Below are positions 53,532 through 61,605 of a stretch of DNA of 64,000 nucleotides, piece by piece. The position numbers were made by a program, and so were the translations under genes. The stretch spans positions 83,139 through 147,138 of the forward strand of contig NZ_JARVKW010000017.1 in assembly GCF_029813775.1 (NCBI RefSeq). Direction: 5' to 3'. The notes below the pieces were generated by a model. It saw nothing but the letters and a program-made list of their open reading frames with translations, made no database searches and was not told where the DNA came from. How positions within the stretch are numbered: position 1 is the stretch's first letter; every line of letters begins with the position of its first letter. Source of the DNA: Streptomyces sp. DH24 (GTDB taxonomy: Bacteria; Actinomycetota; Actinomycetes; Streptomycetales; Streptomycetaceae).

Positions 53532-54437
53532 CTAGTGCGGCGCCCCTCGCCACCCGGAGACCGGCAGCGCGAACTTCGCCACCAGCCGGTCCGTGAACGA
53601 CGCGTGGTGCAGCCGGGCCAGCCGCACCGGCACGGCACCCCGCCGCACCTCCACCCGCGCCCCCGGCGGCAACTCCACGGTCCGCCGCCCGTCGCACCAC
53701 AGCACCCCCGGCGGGACGTGCGGCAGCACCTCCACGGCCAGCACCGAGTCCGGCGACGTCACCAGCGGCTTCGCGAACAGCGCGTGCGCCGAGATCGGCA
53801 CCATCAGCAGCGCCTCCACCTCCGGCCACACCACCGGCCCGCCCGCGGAGAACGCGTACGCCGTCGACCCGGTCGGCGTGGCGCACACGATCCCGTCGCA
53901 GCCGAACCCGGTCACCGGCCGCCCGTCGATCTCCAGCACGACCTCCAGCATCCGCTCGGCGGACACCTTCTGCACGGCCGCCTCGTTCAGCGCCCAGTCG
54001 GTGTGGACGATGTCGCCGTTGCGGTGCACGACGACGTCGACGGTCATCCGCTCCTCGACCTCGTACGCCTTGCTCACCACGCGGTCGACGACCTTGTCCA
54101 GGTCGTCCCGCTCGGCCTCGGCGAGGAATCCGACCCGTCCGAGGTTGACGCCGAGCATGGGCACCCCGGAGGCGCGGGCGAACTCGGCGCCGCGCAGCAG
54201 CGTGCCGTCACCGCCCAGGACGATCAGCAGCTCGCAGTCGTCCAGGCACTGCGGGGTGGCCTCCTTGACGGTCTCCACCTCGTCCGGCAGCGGCAGGTCG
54301 AGCGCCTCGGCCTCCAGCACCCGCACCCCGAGCCCGGAGCGCAGCAGCCCCTTGACCACGAGTTCGGCGCTGCGGATCGCCGCGGGCCGACCGGTGTGGG
54401 CCAGCAGGAAAACAGTACGTGCCCGGTTCTGTGTCAA
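53532..54437 (-). CDS. nadK: NAD kinase
   Basis: A 301-residue enzyme that phosphorylates NAD to NADP. The GGDGT motif (LLIVLGGDGTLLRGAEFA) with its catalytic Asp and the second conserved block CATPTGSTAYAFSAGGP are intact. The start is TTG at 54437 with GGAGGGG upstream; the stop of tlyA overlaps it by four bases. The tlyA-nadK-recN order is conserved in actinobacteria. Confidence 0.93.
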   Translation of the reverse strand: MTQNRARTVFLLAHTGRPAAIRSAELVVKGLLRSGLGVRVLEAEALDLPLPDEVETVKEATPQCLDDCELLIVLGGDGTLLRGAEFARASGVPMLGVNLGRVGFLAEAERDDLDKVVDRVVSKAYEVEERMTVDVVVHRNGDIVHTDWALNEAAVQKVSAERMLEVVLEIDGRPVTGFGCDGIVCATPTGSTAYAFSAGGPVVWPEVEALLMVPISAHALFAKPLVTSPDSVLAVEVLPHVPPGVLWCDGRRTVELPPGARVEVRRGAVPVRLARLHHASFTDRLVAKFALPVSGWRGAPH

Positions 54438-55249
54438 CGCGGCCCCTCCGCCACTGCACGGTCAACGTCGGCCGGGTCCAGTTCCGGAGCCCCGGCCCGC
54501 AGCCACAGAAAGTATTCGACATTGCCCGAGGGTCCGGGAAGCGGACTGGCGGTGACCCCGCACACTCCGAGCCCCAGTTCCCGGGCGCGCGCGGCGACCC
54601 CGCGCACGGCTTCGGCGCGCAGCTCCGGACTGCGCACGACGCCACCGCTGCCGAGCCGCTCCTTGCCCACCTCGAACTGCGGCTTGACCATCATCACCAG
54701 GTCCGCGTCCGGCGTCACGCAGCGCACCAGGGCGGGCAGCACCAGTCCGAGGGGGATGAAGGACAGATCCCCCACGACCAGATCCACCGGCTCCCCGTCG
54801 ATCGCCTCAGGCGTCAACTCCCGTACGTTCGTACGGTCCTTGACGGTGACGCGTTCATCGCTCCGCAGGGACCAGGCGAGTTGTCCGTATCCGACGTCGA
54901 CGGCGACGACGTGCCGGGCGCCCGCCCGCAGCAGGACGTCGGTGAAGCCGCCGGTGGAGGCGCCGGCGTCCAGGGCGCGACGGCCCTCGACGACCAGGCC
55001 GCGCGGCACGAACGCCGCGAGGGCGCCGGCGAGCTTGTGGCCGCCGCGGGAGACGTAGTCGGGATCGCTGTCGTCCTGGGACACGACGATCGCGGCGGCG
55101 GTCTCCACCTGCGTGGCGGGCTTGGTCGCGACGGTCTTGCCGACGGTGACGCGCCCGGCCGCGATCAGCTGGCTCGCGTGCTCCCGCGAGCGCGCCAGCT
55201 TCCGGCGGACCAGCTCCGCGTCCAGACGGCGGCGTGCGACTCCTGCCAC
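54434..55249 (-). CDS. tlyA: TlyA family 16S/23S rRNA 2'-O-methyltransferase
   Basis: A 271-residue protein with an N-terminal S4 RNA-binding domain (RRRLDAELVRRKLARSREHA) and a C-terminal methyltransferase domain. SAM motif I is ALDAGASTGGFTDVLL, and VVGDLSFIPL and MVKPQFEVG hold the catalytic Asp and Lys. It methylates cytidine ribose in rRNA and can set capreomycin sensitivity. GTG at 55249 follows GGGGAG. It overlaps nadK downstream. Confidence 0.92.
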   Translation of the reverse strand: MAGVARRRLDAELVRRKLARSREHASQLIAAGRVTVGKTVATKPATQVETAAAIVVSQDDSDPDYVSRGGHKLAGALAAFVPRGLVVEGRRALDAGASTGGFTDVLLRAGARHVVAVDVGYGQLAWSLRSDERVTVKDRTNVRELTPEAIDGEPVDLVVGDLSFIPLGLVLPALVRCVTPDADLVMMVKPQFEVGKERLGSGGVVRSPELRAEAVRGVAARARELGLGVCGVTASPLPGPSGNVEYFLWLRAGAPELDPADVDRAVAEGPR

Positions 55250-55256
55250 GTTCGGT

Positions 55257-55607
55257 TCAGCTCCCCTGTCGGTACGTCGAATCGGATGGGCGGCCCGAAG
55301 GGCCTTGGTGTGGGGTGGTGGTCGGGTGACCGGTGGGAGCCGCAGGCCCCGGGCGGGCGTCGAGCGCGGTGAGCGCGTCACGCAGCCCCCGGTGTACATC
55401 CTCGTACACCTCAAGGTGTCCGTCGGTGGCGAGGTGGTCGGCGTCGGCCAGCCGCTCCAGCTGGGCGTCCACGTCGGCGTTGCCGGTGGGCGTGCGGGGG
55501 ACGTGCAGGGGTGCGGGGGCGTCCGGGTCGTGGTCGGTCCCGGGCGGCGTCCGCGGGGCGGCCCCGTCCTCCGCCGGGGTCCCGGCCTCGGGCACAGCGT
55601 CGTTCAT
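55257..55607 (-). CDS. Small conserved hypothetical protein
   Basis: A 116-residue hydrophilic protein, Pro/Asp/Thr-rich at both ends. A central helical segment (DVDAQLERLADADHLATDGH, then YEDVHRGLRDALTALDA) looks conserved and could form a coiled coil. TAGCGT lies six bases before the ATG (55614-55619), so the mRNA is probably leaderless. It ends seven bases before the tlyA start and may be co-transcribed with tlyA, nadK and recN. Function unknown. Confidence 0.65.
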   Translation of the reverse strand: MNDAVPEAGTPAEDGAAPRTPPGTDHDPDAPAPLHVPRTPTGNADVDAQLERLADADHLATDGHLEVYEDVHRGLRDALTALDARPGPAAPTGHPTTTPHQGPSGRPSDSTYRQGS

Positions 55608-55649
55608 GCCCCGACGCTACCGCGAAGGGCTGGGGTACCGTCGGTCGCG

Positions 55650-55997
55650 ATGGCGACGATCGAGGAGTGCCGCGCCGCACTCGAGAAGCTTTCGGACAAC
55701 ATGGCGGACGCCGAGGGCGACGTACGCGCGGCGGCCGCCCTGGACCGGTCGGTGAGCTGCCGGATCACCGACCTCGACGTCACCTTCGTCGGCAGGCTGA
55801 CCGGCGGCCGGATCGACGTGCACGACACGGTGCAGGGGCCGCCGCCCGAGCGGGCGCAGATCCGGCTCGCCCTGGCCGGGGACGACCTGGTGGCGCTGGT
55901 CGACGGCGAGCTGCACTTCGCCCGGGCCTGGGGTTCGGGCCGGGTGCGGCTGGAGGCGGGTCTGCGGGACCTGCTGCGCCTCAGGAAGCTTCTGTAG
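55650..55997 (+). CDS. SCP-2 sterol-transfer-like small protein
   Basis: A 115-residue protein with the SCP-2-like pattern: an N-terminal helix (IEECRAALEKLSDNMA), strands ending in ITDLDVTFVGRLTGG, and LALAGDDLVALVDGELHFARAWGSGRV. Such domains bind lipids or act as helper domains; the ligand is unknown. TACCGT lies eight bases before the ATG (55636-55641). It is divergent from the hypothetical gene at 55257, and its 3' end overlaps the convergent ABC ATPase gene by 17 bases. Confidence 0.75.
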   Translation: MATIEECRAALEKLSDNMADAEGDVRAAAALDRSVSCRITDLDVTFVGRLTGGRIDVHDTVQGPPPERAQIRLALAGDDLVALVDGELHFARAWGSGRVRLEAGLRDLLRLRKLL

Positions 55998-56868
55998 CGG
56001 CGAACTGCCGCGCGTCCTGCCGGTCCCCGGCCCGCGCCTTGCGCGCGGCGGGCACCACCAGCGGCGTGCCCGTCTCCGGGTCCTCGATGACCTGGCAGCG
56101 CAGCCCGAACACCTCCTCGACCAGCTCGGCGGTGACGATGTCGTTCGGCGCGCCCTGGGCGACGACCTGCCCGCCGCGCAGCGCGACGAGGTGGGTGGCG
56201 TACCGGGCGGCGTGGTTGAGGTCGTGCAGCACGGCGACCAGGGTGCGGCCCTGCTCCTCGTGCAGCTGGGCGCACAGGTCGAGGACGTCGATCTGGTGCT
56301 GGATGTCGAGATACGTCGTCGGCTCGTCCAGCAGCAGCAGCGGCGTCTGCTGGGCGAGCGCCATGGCGATCCACACGCGCTGACGCTGACCGCCGGACAG
56401 CTCGTCCACGTAACGGTCGGCGAGCTCGGCGACGCCGGTCTGCGCCATCGACTCCTGTACGACGCGCTCGTCCTCCGTGGACCACTGCCGCAGGATGCCC
56501 TGGTGCGGGTAGCGGCCCCGGCCCACGAGGTCGGCGACGGTGATGCCGTCGGGTGCGATCGAGGACTGGGGCAGCAGACCGAGCGTCCGGGCCACCTTCT
56601 TCGCCGGCATCGACTGGATGACCTGCCCGTCGAGCAGCACCCGGCCCTCGCTGGGCCTGAGCATCCGCGACAGCGCGCGCAGCAGGGTGGACTTGCCGCA
56701 GGCGTTGGGGCCGACGATCACCGTGAAGGAGTTGTCGGGTATCTCCACCGACAGCTGCTCGGCGATGACGCGCTGGTCGTAGGCGAGGGTGACCTTCTCG
56801 GCGGACAGGCGGTTCACGGTGCTCCTTGGGTTGTTCGGCCCGGTGCCGGTGGTGCCGGCGGCGCTCAT
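55981..56868 (-). CDS. Iron-siderophore ABC transporter ATP-binding protein
   Basis: A 295-residue FecE/FepC-type ATPase. Walker A is GPNACGKST, the signature is ELSGGQRQR, Walker B is LLLLDEPTTYLD and the H-loop is VLHDLNHA. It powers ferric-siderophore import through the two FecCD permeases upstream, whose gene it overlaps in ATGA. The C-terminus (QVIEDPETGTPLVVP) is typical of this group. No substrate-binding lipoprotein gene is adjacent. Confidence 0.92.
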   Translation of the reverse strand: MSAAGTTGTGPNNPRSTVNRLSAEKVTLAYDQRVIAEQLSVEIPDNSFTVIVGPNACGKSTLLRALSRMLRPSEGRVLLDGQVIQSMPAKKVARTLGLLPQSSIAPDGITVADLVGRGRYPHQGILRQWSTEDERVVQESMAQTGVAELADRYVDELSGGQRQRVWIAMALAQQTPLLLLDEPTTYLDIQHQIDVLDLCAQLHEEQGRTLVAVLHDLNHAARYATHLVALRGGQVVAQGAPNDIVTAELVEEVFGLRCQVIEDPETGTPLVVPAARKARAGDRQDARQFAATEAS

Positions 56869-57902
56869 ATCCGGCCGGCCTTGCGCTCGGTGGTCAGCAG
56901 CCACAGCAGGTAGACGCCGCCGAGGACGCCGGTGACCACGCCGACCGGCAGCTGGTCCGCGCCGAAGGCCCGCTGCGAGGCCCAGTCCGCGGTGACGAGG
57001 AGGGTGGCGCCCATGCACATGGCCGGCAGCAGGTTCGGGCCGGGCGAGCGGGTCAGGCGCCGGGCGAGCTGGGGCGCGGTGAGCGCGACGAAGCTGACCG
57101 GGCCCGCGGCGGCGGTGGCGGACGCGGTGAGCAGGACGGCGGCGACCATCAGCAGCGCCCGCACCCGCTCGACGCGCACCCCGAGGGCGTACGAGACGTC
57201 GTCGCCCATCTCCATCATCCGCAGCCCGCGCGCGTTGGCGAGGACGAACGGCACGAGGACGGCGCACAGCGCGAGCAGCGGCCAGACCTGGTCCCAGCCG
57301 CGGCCGTTGAGGGAGCCGGTCATCCAGACGACGGCGCGGGCCGCGTCGACCAGGTCGGCCTTGGTGAGCAGATAGCCGTTGATGGCGGTGACGATCGCGG
57401 ACACACCGATGCCGACCAGGACGAGGCGGTAGCCGTGCACGCCCTGCTTCCAGGCGAGCAGGTAGATGGCGAGGCCGGTCGCCAGACCGCCGACGAGCGC
57501 GCCGATCGTGACCTCGGCGGCGCTGCCGGAGAACAGCACGATCATCACGAGGGCGCCGGCCGTCGCGCCCTGGCCGAGGCCGAGGATGTCCGGACTGCCC
57601 AGCGGGTTGCGGGAGATGGACTGGAACAGCGCGCCGCCCAGCCCGAGCGAGGCGCCGACCAGCAGTCCCACCAGGACCCGCGGCAGCCGCAGTTCGTTGA
57701 CGATGAACTCCTGGCCCGCGTTGCCCTGCCCGGCGAGCGTCTTCAGCACGTCAGCGGCGCCGATGGGGAAGTCGCCGGTGCCGATCAGCACGATGCTCAC
57801 GGCGAGCGCGGTCACCAGCAGCAGGGCGACGACGGTCAGGGCGCGCACGTCGAGCCGGAGGGACAGGCCACCCGGGGTGCGCACCGCACGGTTGGTCCTC
57901 AC
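56865..57902 (-). CDS. FecCD-type iron-siderophore permease 2
   Basis: A 345-residue membrane protein with about ten helices. The FecCD family pattern includes LRLPRVLVGLLVGASLGLGG, SRNPLGSPDILGLGQGA and the EAA-like GLTAP region seen here as FVALTAPQLARRL. It forms a heterodimeric channel with the next permease. GTG start overlapping the upstream gene by four bases (GTGA). Iron regulation comes from the iron box before the first gene. Confidence 0.92.
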   Translation of the reverse strand: MRTNRAVRTPGGLSLRLDVRALTVVALLLVTALAVSIVLIGTGDFPIGAADVLKTLAGQGNAGQEFIVNELRLPRVLVGLLVGASLGLGGALFQSISRNPLGSPDILGLGQGATAGALVMIVLFSGSAAEVTIGALVGGLATGLAIYLLAWKQGVHGYRLVLVGIGVSAIVTAINGYLLTKADLVDAARAVVWMTGSLNGRGWDQVWPLLALCAVLVPFVLANARGLRMMEMGDDVSYALGVRVERVRALLMVAAVLLTASATAAAGPVSFVALTAPQLARRLTRSPGPNLLPAMCMGATLLVTADWASQRAFGADQLPVGVVTGVLGGVYLLWLLTTERKAGRI

Positions 57903-58942
57903 AGCTGCGCCGCCCTCCGCCGTCGTACCAGAAGAATGAAGACCGGTCCGCCGAGGATCGCGGTCACGATGCCGACCTGCAGTTCCGAGGGCCGGGCGAC
58001 GATCCGGCCGAGGACGTCGGCGCCGAGCAGCAGCACGGGCGACAGGATCGTGGCGTACGGCAGGATCCAGCGCAGGTCGGGGCCGGTGAAGGAGCGCACG
58101 ACGTGCGGCACCATCAGCCCGACGAACACGATCGGCCCGCACGCGGCGGTCGCCGCCCCGCACAGTACGGTCGCGGCCAGCATGGACAGCGCCCGGGTCC
58201 GGTTCAGGTTGGCGCCGAGGGCCTTGGCGGTGTCGTCGCCCATGGCCATGGCGTTGAGCGGCCGGGCCAGGAACAGGGCCAGGACCGTGCCGACGATGAG
58301 GAACGGCAGCACCTGGCTGATGGTCGAGTCGGTCGCGGACGACAGCGAACCCACCGTCCAGAAGCGCATCTTGCCGAGCGCCGCACTGTCCATGATCATC
58401 ACGGCCTGGAGGTAGCCGTACAGCGCGGCGCTGATCGCCGTGCCCGCGAGCGCGAGCCGCACGGGCGTGGCACCGCGGCTGCCGCCCAGGAACCACACCA
58501 GCGCGCCCACGGCGGCGGCACCGAAGAAGGCGAACCACACGTAGCCGCTCAGGCTCGTGACGCCGAAGTACGTGATGGCGGTGACCACCGCGGCCGAGGC
58601 GCCGGCGTTGATGCCGAGCAGTCCGGGGTCGGCCAGCGGGTTGCGGGTGAGCGCCTGGAGCACCGCACCGGCGAGGCCGAGCGCGGCACCGGCGAGCAGG
58701 CCGAGGATCGTGCGCGCCAGCCGCTCGTCGACGACGACGTCGCCGTAGGTGCCCGAGCTCTCGAACAGGCCGTGCCAGACCTGTTCCAGGGACAGCTCTT
58801 TCGCGCCGACCGCGATGCTCGCCACCGCGACGAGCAACAGGATCAGGACGGAAACGAGCAACCCAAAGGAACGTATCGCCCGGCGGGTTGGGGGCGCGGG
58901 GGCGGGCTCCGCGCGCTGTTCGGGAGGACTGTCGACCAACAC
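57899..58942 (-). CDS. FecCD-type iron-siderophore permease 1
   Basis: A 347-residue, roughly ten-helix permease: ARTILGLLAGAALGLAGAVL, TRNPLADPGLLGINAGA and FVGLMVPHVVRS are the FecCD signatures. It is the first gene of the three-gene importer. The GTG start lies six bases after TAACCT, a -10 element inside the iron box, so the mRNA is likely leaderless and repressed when iron is plentiful. Confidence 0.92.
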   Translation of the reverse strand: MLVDSPPEQRAEPAPAPPTRRAIRSFGLLVSVLILLLVAVASIAVGAKELSLEQVWHGLFESSGTYGDVVVDERLARTILGLLAGAALGLAGAVLQALTRNPLADPGLLGINAGASAAVVTAITYFGVTSLSGYVWFAFFGAAAVGALVWFLGGSRGATPVRLALAGTAISAALYGYLQAVMIMDSAALGKMRFWTVGSLSSATDSTISQVLPFLIVGTVLALFLARPLNAMAMGDDTAKALGANLNRTRALSMLAATVLCGAATAACGPIVFVGLMVPHVVRSFTGPDLRWILPYATILSPVLLLGADVLGRIVARPSELQVGIVTAILGGPVFILLVRRRRAAQL

Positions 58943-58946
58943 GCAG

Positions 58947-58965
58947 TTAGGTTAGCCTACCCTCG
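58947..58965 (-). promoter_or_regulatory. DmdR/IdeR iron box
   Basis: TTAGGTTAGCCTACCCTCG matches the 19-bp actinobacterial iron box (TTAGGTTAGSCTAACCTAA) at about 16 positions; the left half is perfect. It overlaps the -10 of the siderophore importer operon, so the iron-loaded DtxR-family repressor (DmdR1 in Streptomyces) should block it. Confidence 0.85.
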
Positions 58966-59080
58966 CAAGTGACCACGATCCCGAGGCGCCGTCATCTCCG
59001 GCCCCGGGCACCACCGCCCAGCTCAGCCCGCACAAGGGACACCCCGCAGCCCTTCGCCGCCCTCGGGACCCGACGCCCGC

Positions 59081-60109
59081 TCACATCCCCAGCCGCGCCA
59101 GCGCCTTGCCCGCGTCGAGCCCGCACACACCGTCCCCGGCCGCCGTCCAGGCCGCCGCGCACAACGCCCGCAGCCCGTCCGGCGCGGTGCCGTCACCGTC
59201 CAGTTCCAGCCGCTCGGCGCCGGCCCGCGCCGTCCAGCCACCGCACCGGAAGCCCCCGTCGACGGCGGACACCTCCGGCTGCCCGGTGAGCAGACCCCGC
59301 AGATCGGCGTCGACGTACGTCGGCCGGTGCCGCGGCGGCGCGGCGAGCAACTGCGCGCCGTCCGTCACGCCGGTCATCACGAGCAGCGAGTCGACGCCCC
59401 CGTTGAACGCGCCCTCGATGTCCGTGTCCAGCCGGTCCCCGACCACCAGCGGCCGCTCCGCCCCCGTGCGCAGGATGCTCTCCCGGTGCATCGGAGGCAG
59501 CGGCTTGCCCGCCACCTGCGGCTCGGCCCCCGTGGCGATCCGCACGACCTCCACCGCCGCGCCGTTGCCCGGCGCGATGCCCCGCGCGCTCGGAATCGTC
59601 AGGTCGGTGTTGGACGCGAACCACGGCACCCCGCGCGCGATGGCGTAACAGGCCTCGGCGAACCGCCCCCACGGCAGCTCGGGGCCGCCGAACCCCTGCA
59701 CCACGGCCGCCGGATCGTCGTCCGCCGACTCCACGGGCTCCAGACCGCGCTCGCGCAGCGCCACCCGCAGCCCTTCACCTCCGATCACCAGCACGCGCGC
59801 CCCCGCGGGCACCTGCTCCGCGATCAGCCGGGCGACCGCCTGCGCCGACGTGATGACGTCGGCGGCACCCGTCGGTATGCCCAGCTCGGTCAGATGCGCG
59901 GCGACCGTTTCCGGGGTCCGCAGCGCGTTGTTGGTGACGTAGGCGAGATGCATCCCGCCGGCCCGCGCCGTCGCGAGCGACCCGACGGCGTGCGCGATCG
60001 CGTCGCCCCCCGCGTACACCACCCCGTCCAGGTCGAGCAGCGCCGTGTCGTACGCCACGCTCAGGGCCTGCCCACTGGCGTCGGGCCTCGTCCTGACGCT
60101 CCGGCTCAT
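59081..60109 (-). CDS. HAD-IIA family hydrolase (NagD-like)
   Basis: A 342-residue HAD phosphatase. Motif I is DLDGVVYAGG with the nucleophile Asp, motif II has YVTNNALRTP, motif III is AGKPLPPM and motif IV is VVGDRLDTDIEGA, in the order of NagD/phosphoglycolate phosphatase-like enzymes with the IIA cap. The last ~60 residues extend beyond the usual domain (about 275 aa) and look like a C-terminal add-on. Substrate unknown. ATG at 60109. Confidence 0.87.
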   Translation of the reverse strand: MSRSVRTRPDASGQALSVAYDTALLDLDGVVYAGGDAIAHAVGSLATARAGGMHLAYVTNNALRTPETVAAHLTELGIPTGAADVITSAQAVARLIAEQVPAGARVLVIGGEGLRVALRERGLEPVESADDDPAAVVQGFGGPELPWGRFAEACYAIARGVPWFASNTDLTIPSARGIAPGNGAAVEVVRIATGAEPQVAGKPLPPMHRESILRTGAERPLVVGDRLDTDIEGAFNGGVDSLLVMTGVTDGAQLLAAPPRHRPTYVDADLRGLLTGQPEVSAVDGGFRCGGWTARAGAERLELDGDGTAPDGLRALCAAAWTAAGDGVCGLDAGKALARLGM

Positions 60110-60182
60110 CCCGCATCGCTCCTCGTTCGCTCGCCTTTCCCCCGATCATCCCGCATGCCACTGACACACGTACGATGCCGGG

Positions 60183-61475
60183 ATGGACACAGCAGGTCAC
60201 TCGGAAGCAACGACGCGCCGGGGCCTGGAACTCACCCCGTTCCGAGGCCTGCGCTACGACCCCGACCGGGTCGGCAGTCTGGCCGCCGTGACGTCCCCGC
60301 CCTACGACGTCGTCGTCCGCCCCGACGGCGTGCACCACCTGCAGTCCGCCGACCCGCACAACATCGTCCGGCTGATCCTCCCGCAGGCCGCCACGTCCGG
60401 CGCCCGCAACGAACAGGCCGCCGACACCCTGCGCCGCTGGCGCTCCGAGGGCATCCTGACCACGGACCCCGAGCCCGGCCTGTACGTCTACGAGCAGAGC
60501 GACGGCGACGGCCTGGTCCAGCGCGGCATCATCGGCACGCTGCGCGTGTCCGACCCGGCGGACCAGGTGGTCCTGCCGCACGAGGACGTCATGCCGCACA
60601 TCGTCGCCGACCGTGCCGACCTGATGCGGGCCACCTCGGCGAACCTGGAGCCGCTCCTCCTGACCTACCGCGGCAACGGCCCGGACTCCGCCACGGCCCA
60701 GCTGATCGAGCAGGCCGCCGGCCGGCCCCCGCTGCTCGCCACGACCACCGAGGACGGCTACCACCACCGCCTCTGGTCGGTCACCGACCCCGCCGACGTG
60801 GCGAAGGTCCAGGCCGACCTCGCCCAGCACCAGGCCCTCATCGCCGACGGCCACCACCGCTGGGCCACCTACCGCCGGCTGCGCGCCGAGCAGCCCTCCC
60901 CCAGCCCCTGGGACCACGGCCTGGTCCTGCTGGTCGACACGGCCCGCTACCCGCTGCGCGTCCGCGCCATCCACCGGCTCCTGCACGGCCTGCCGGTCGC
61001 GGACGCGCTGGCCGCCCTGGACGGCCGGTTCCGGGTACGCCGCCTGGACGTGCCGTTGTCCGACGCCATGGCGGCCCTGGCCGACGCGGTGGAGACCGGC
61101 AACGCGTTCCTGCTGGGGGGCGACGGCGCCTTCCACCTCGTGGACCGGCCCGACCCGGAGCTGCTGGCCCGCACGATCCCCGTGGACCGGCCGGTGGCGT
61201 GGCGCACCCTCGACGCGACGGTCCTGCACGCCACGCTCCTCGGTCACGTCTGGCGCATCCCCGAGGACTCCCCGGCCCACATCGCGTACATCCACGACAC
61301 GGCCGCCACGGTCCGCAAGGCCGAACACGACGGTGGTACGGCCGTCCTGATGCACCCGGTCCGCGAGGACGTCGTCCGCGACCTGGCCCGCCAGGGCGTC
61401 ACGATGCCCCGCAAGTCGACGTCGTTCGGCCCGAAACCGGCCTCGGGCCTGGTCCTTCGGGCGCTGGACGTCTGA
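60183..61475 (+). CDS. DUF1015 family protein
   Basis: A 430-residue cytoplasmic protein. Family signatures are LTPFRGLRYDP and VTSPPYDVV near the N-terminus, LYVYEQ, and IADGHHRWATY near residue 221. These are strongly conserved across bacteria, but no function is established. TACGAT lies six bases before the ATG (60171-60176), a leaderless promoter layout. It is divergent from the HAD phosphatase gene and ends before a strong terminator. Confidence 0.85.
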   Translation: MDTAGHSEATTRRGLELTPFRGLRYDPDRVGSLAAVTSPPYDVVVRPDGVHHLQSADPHNIVRLILPQAATSGARNEQAADTLRRWRSEGILTTDPEPGLYVYEQSDGDGLVQRGIIGTLRVSDPADQVVLPHEDVMPHIVADRADLMRATSANLEPLLLTYRGNGPDSATAQLIEQAAGRPPLLATTTEDGYHHRLWSVTDPADVAKVQADLAQHQALIADGHHRWATYRRLRAEQPSPSPWDHGLVLLVDTARYPLRVRAIHRLLHGLPVADALAALDGRFRVRRLDVPLSDAMAALADAVETGNAFLLGGDGAFHLVDRPDPELLARTIPVDRPVAWRTLDATVLHATLLGHVWRIPEDSPAHIAYIHDTAATVRKAEHDGGTAVLMHPVREDVVRDLARQGVTMPRKSTSFGPKPASGLVLRALDV

Positions 61476-61521
61476 CACCCGGCGACACAAGGACACACGG
61501 CACACGGCACACGGCTCCAAC

Positions 61522-61561
61522 GCGAAGGGGCGGGAACCCTGCCGGATTCCCGCCCCTTCGC
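61522..61561. terminator. Bidirectional hairpin terminator
   Basis: A perfect 15-base stem (61522-61536 with 61547-61561) and ten-base loop sit between the convergent DUF1015 and repeat-protein genes. Confidence 0.85.
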
Positions 61562-61605
61562 TCACGCGTTACCGCTCGTCCGTGCCGGCCAGTGCGCCGC
61601 GGACG

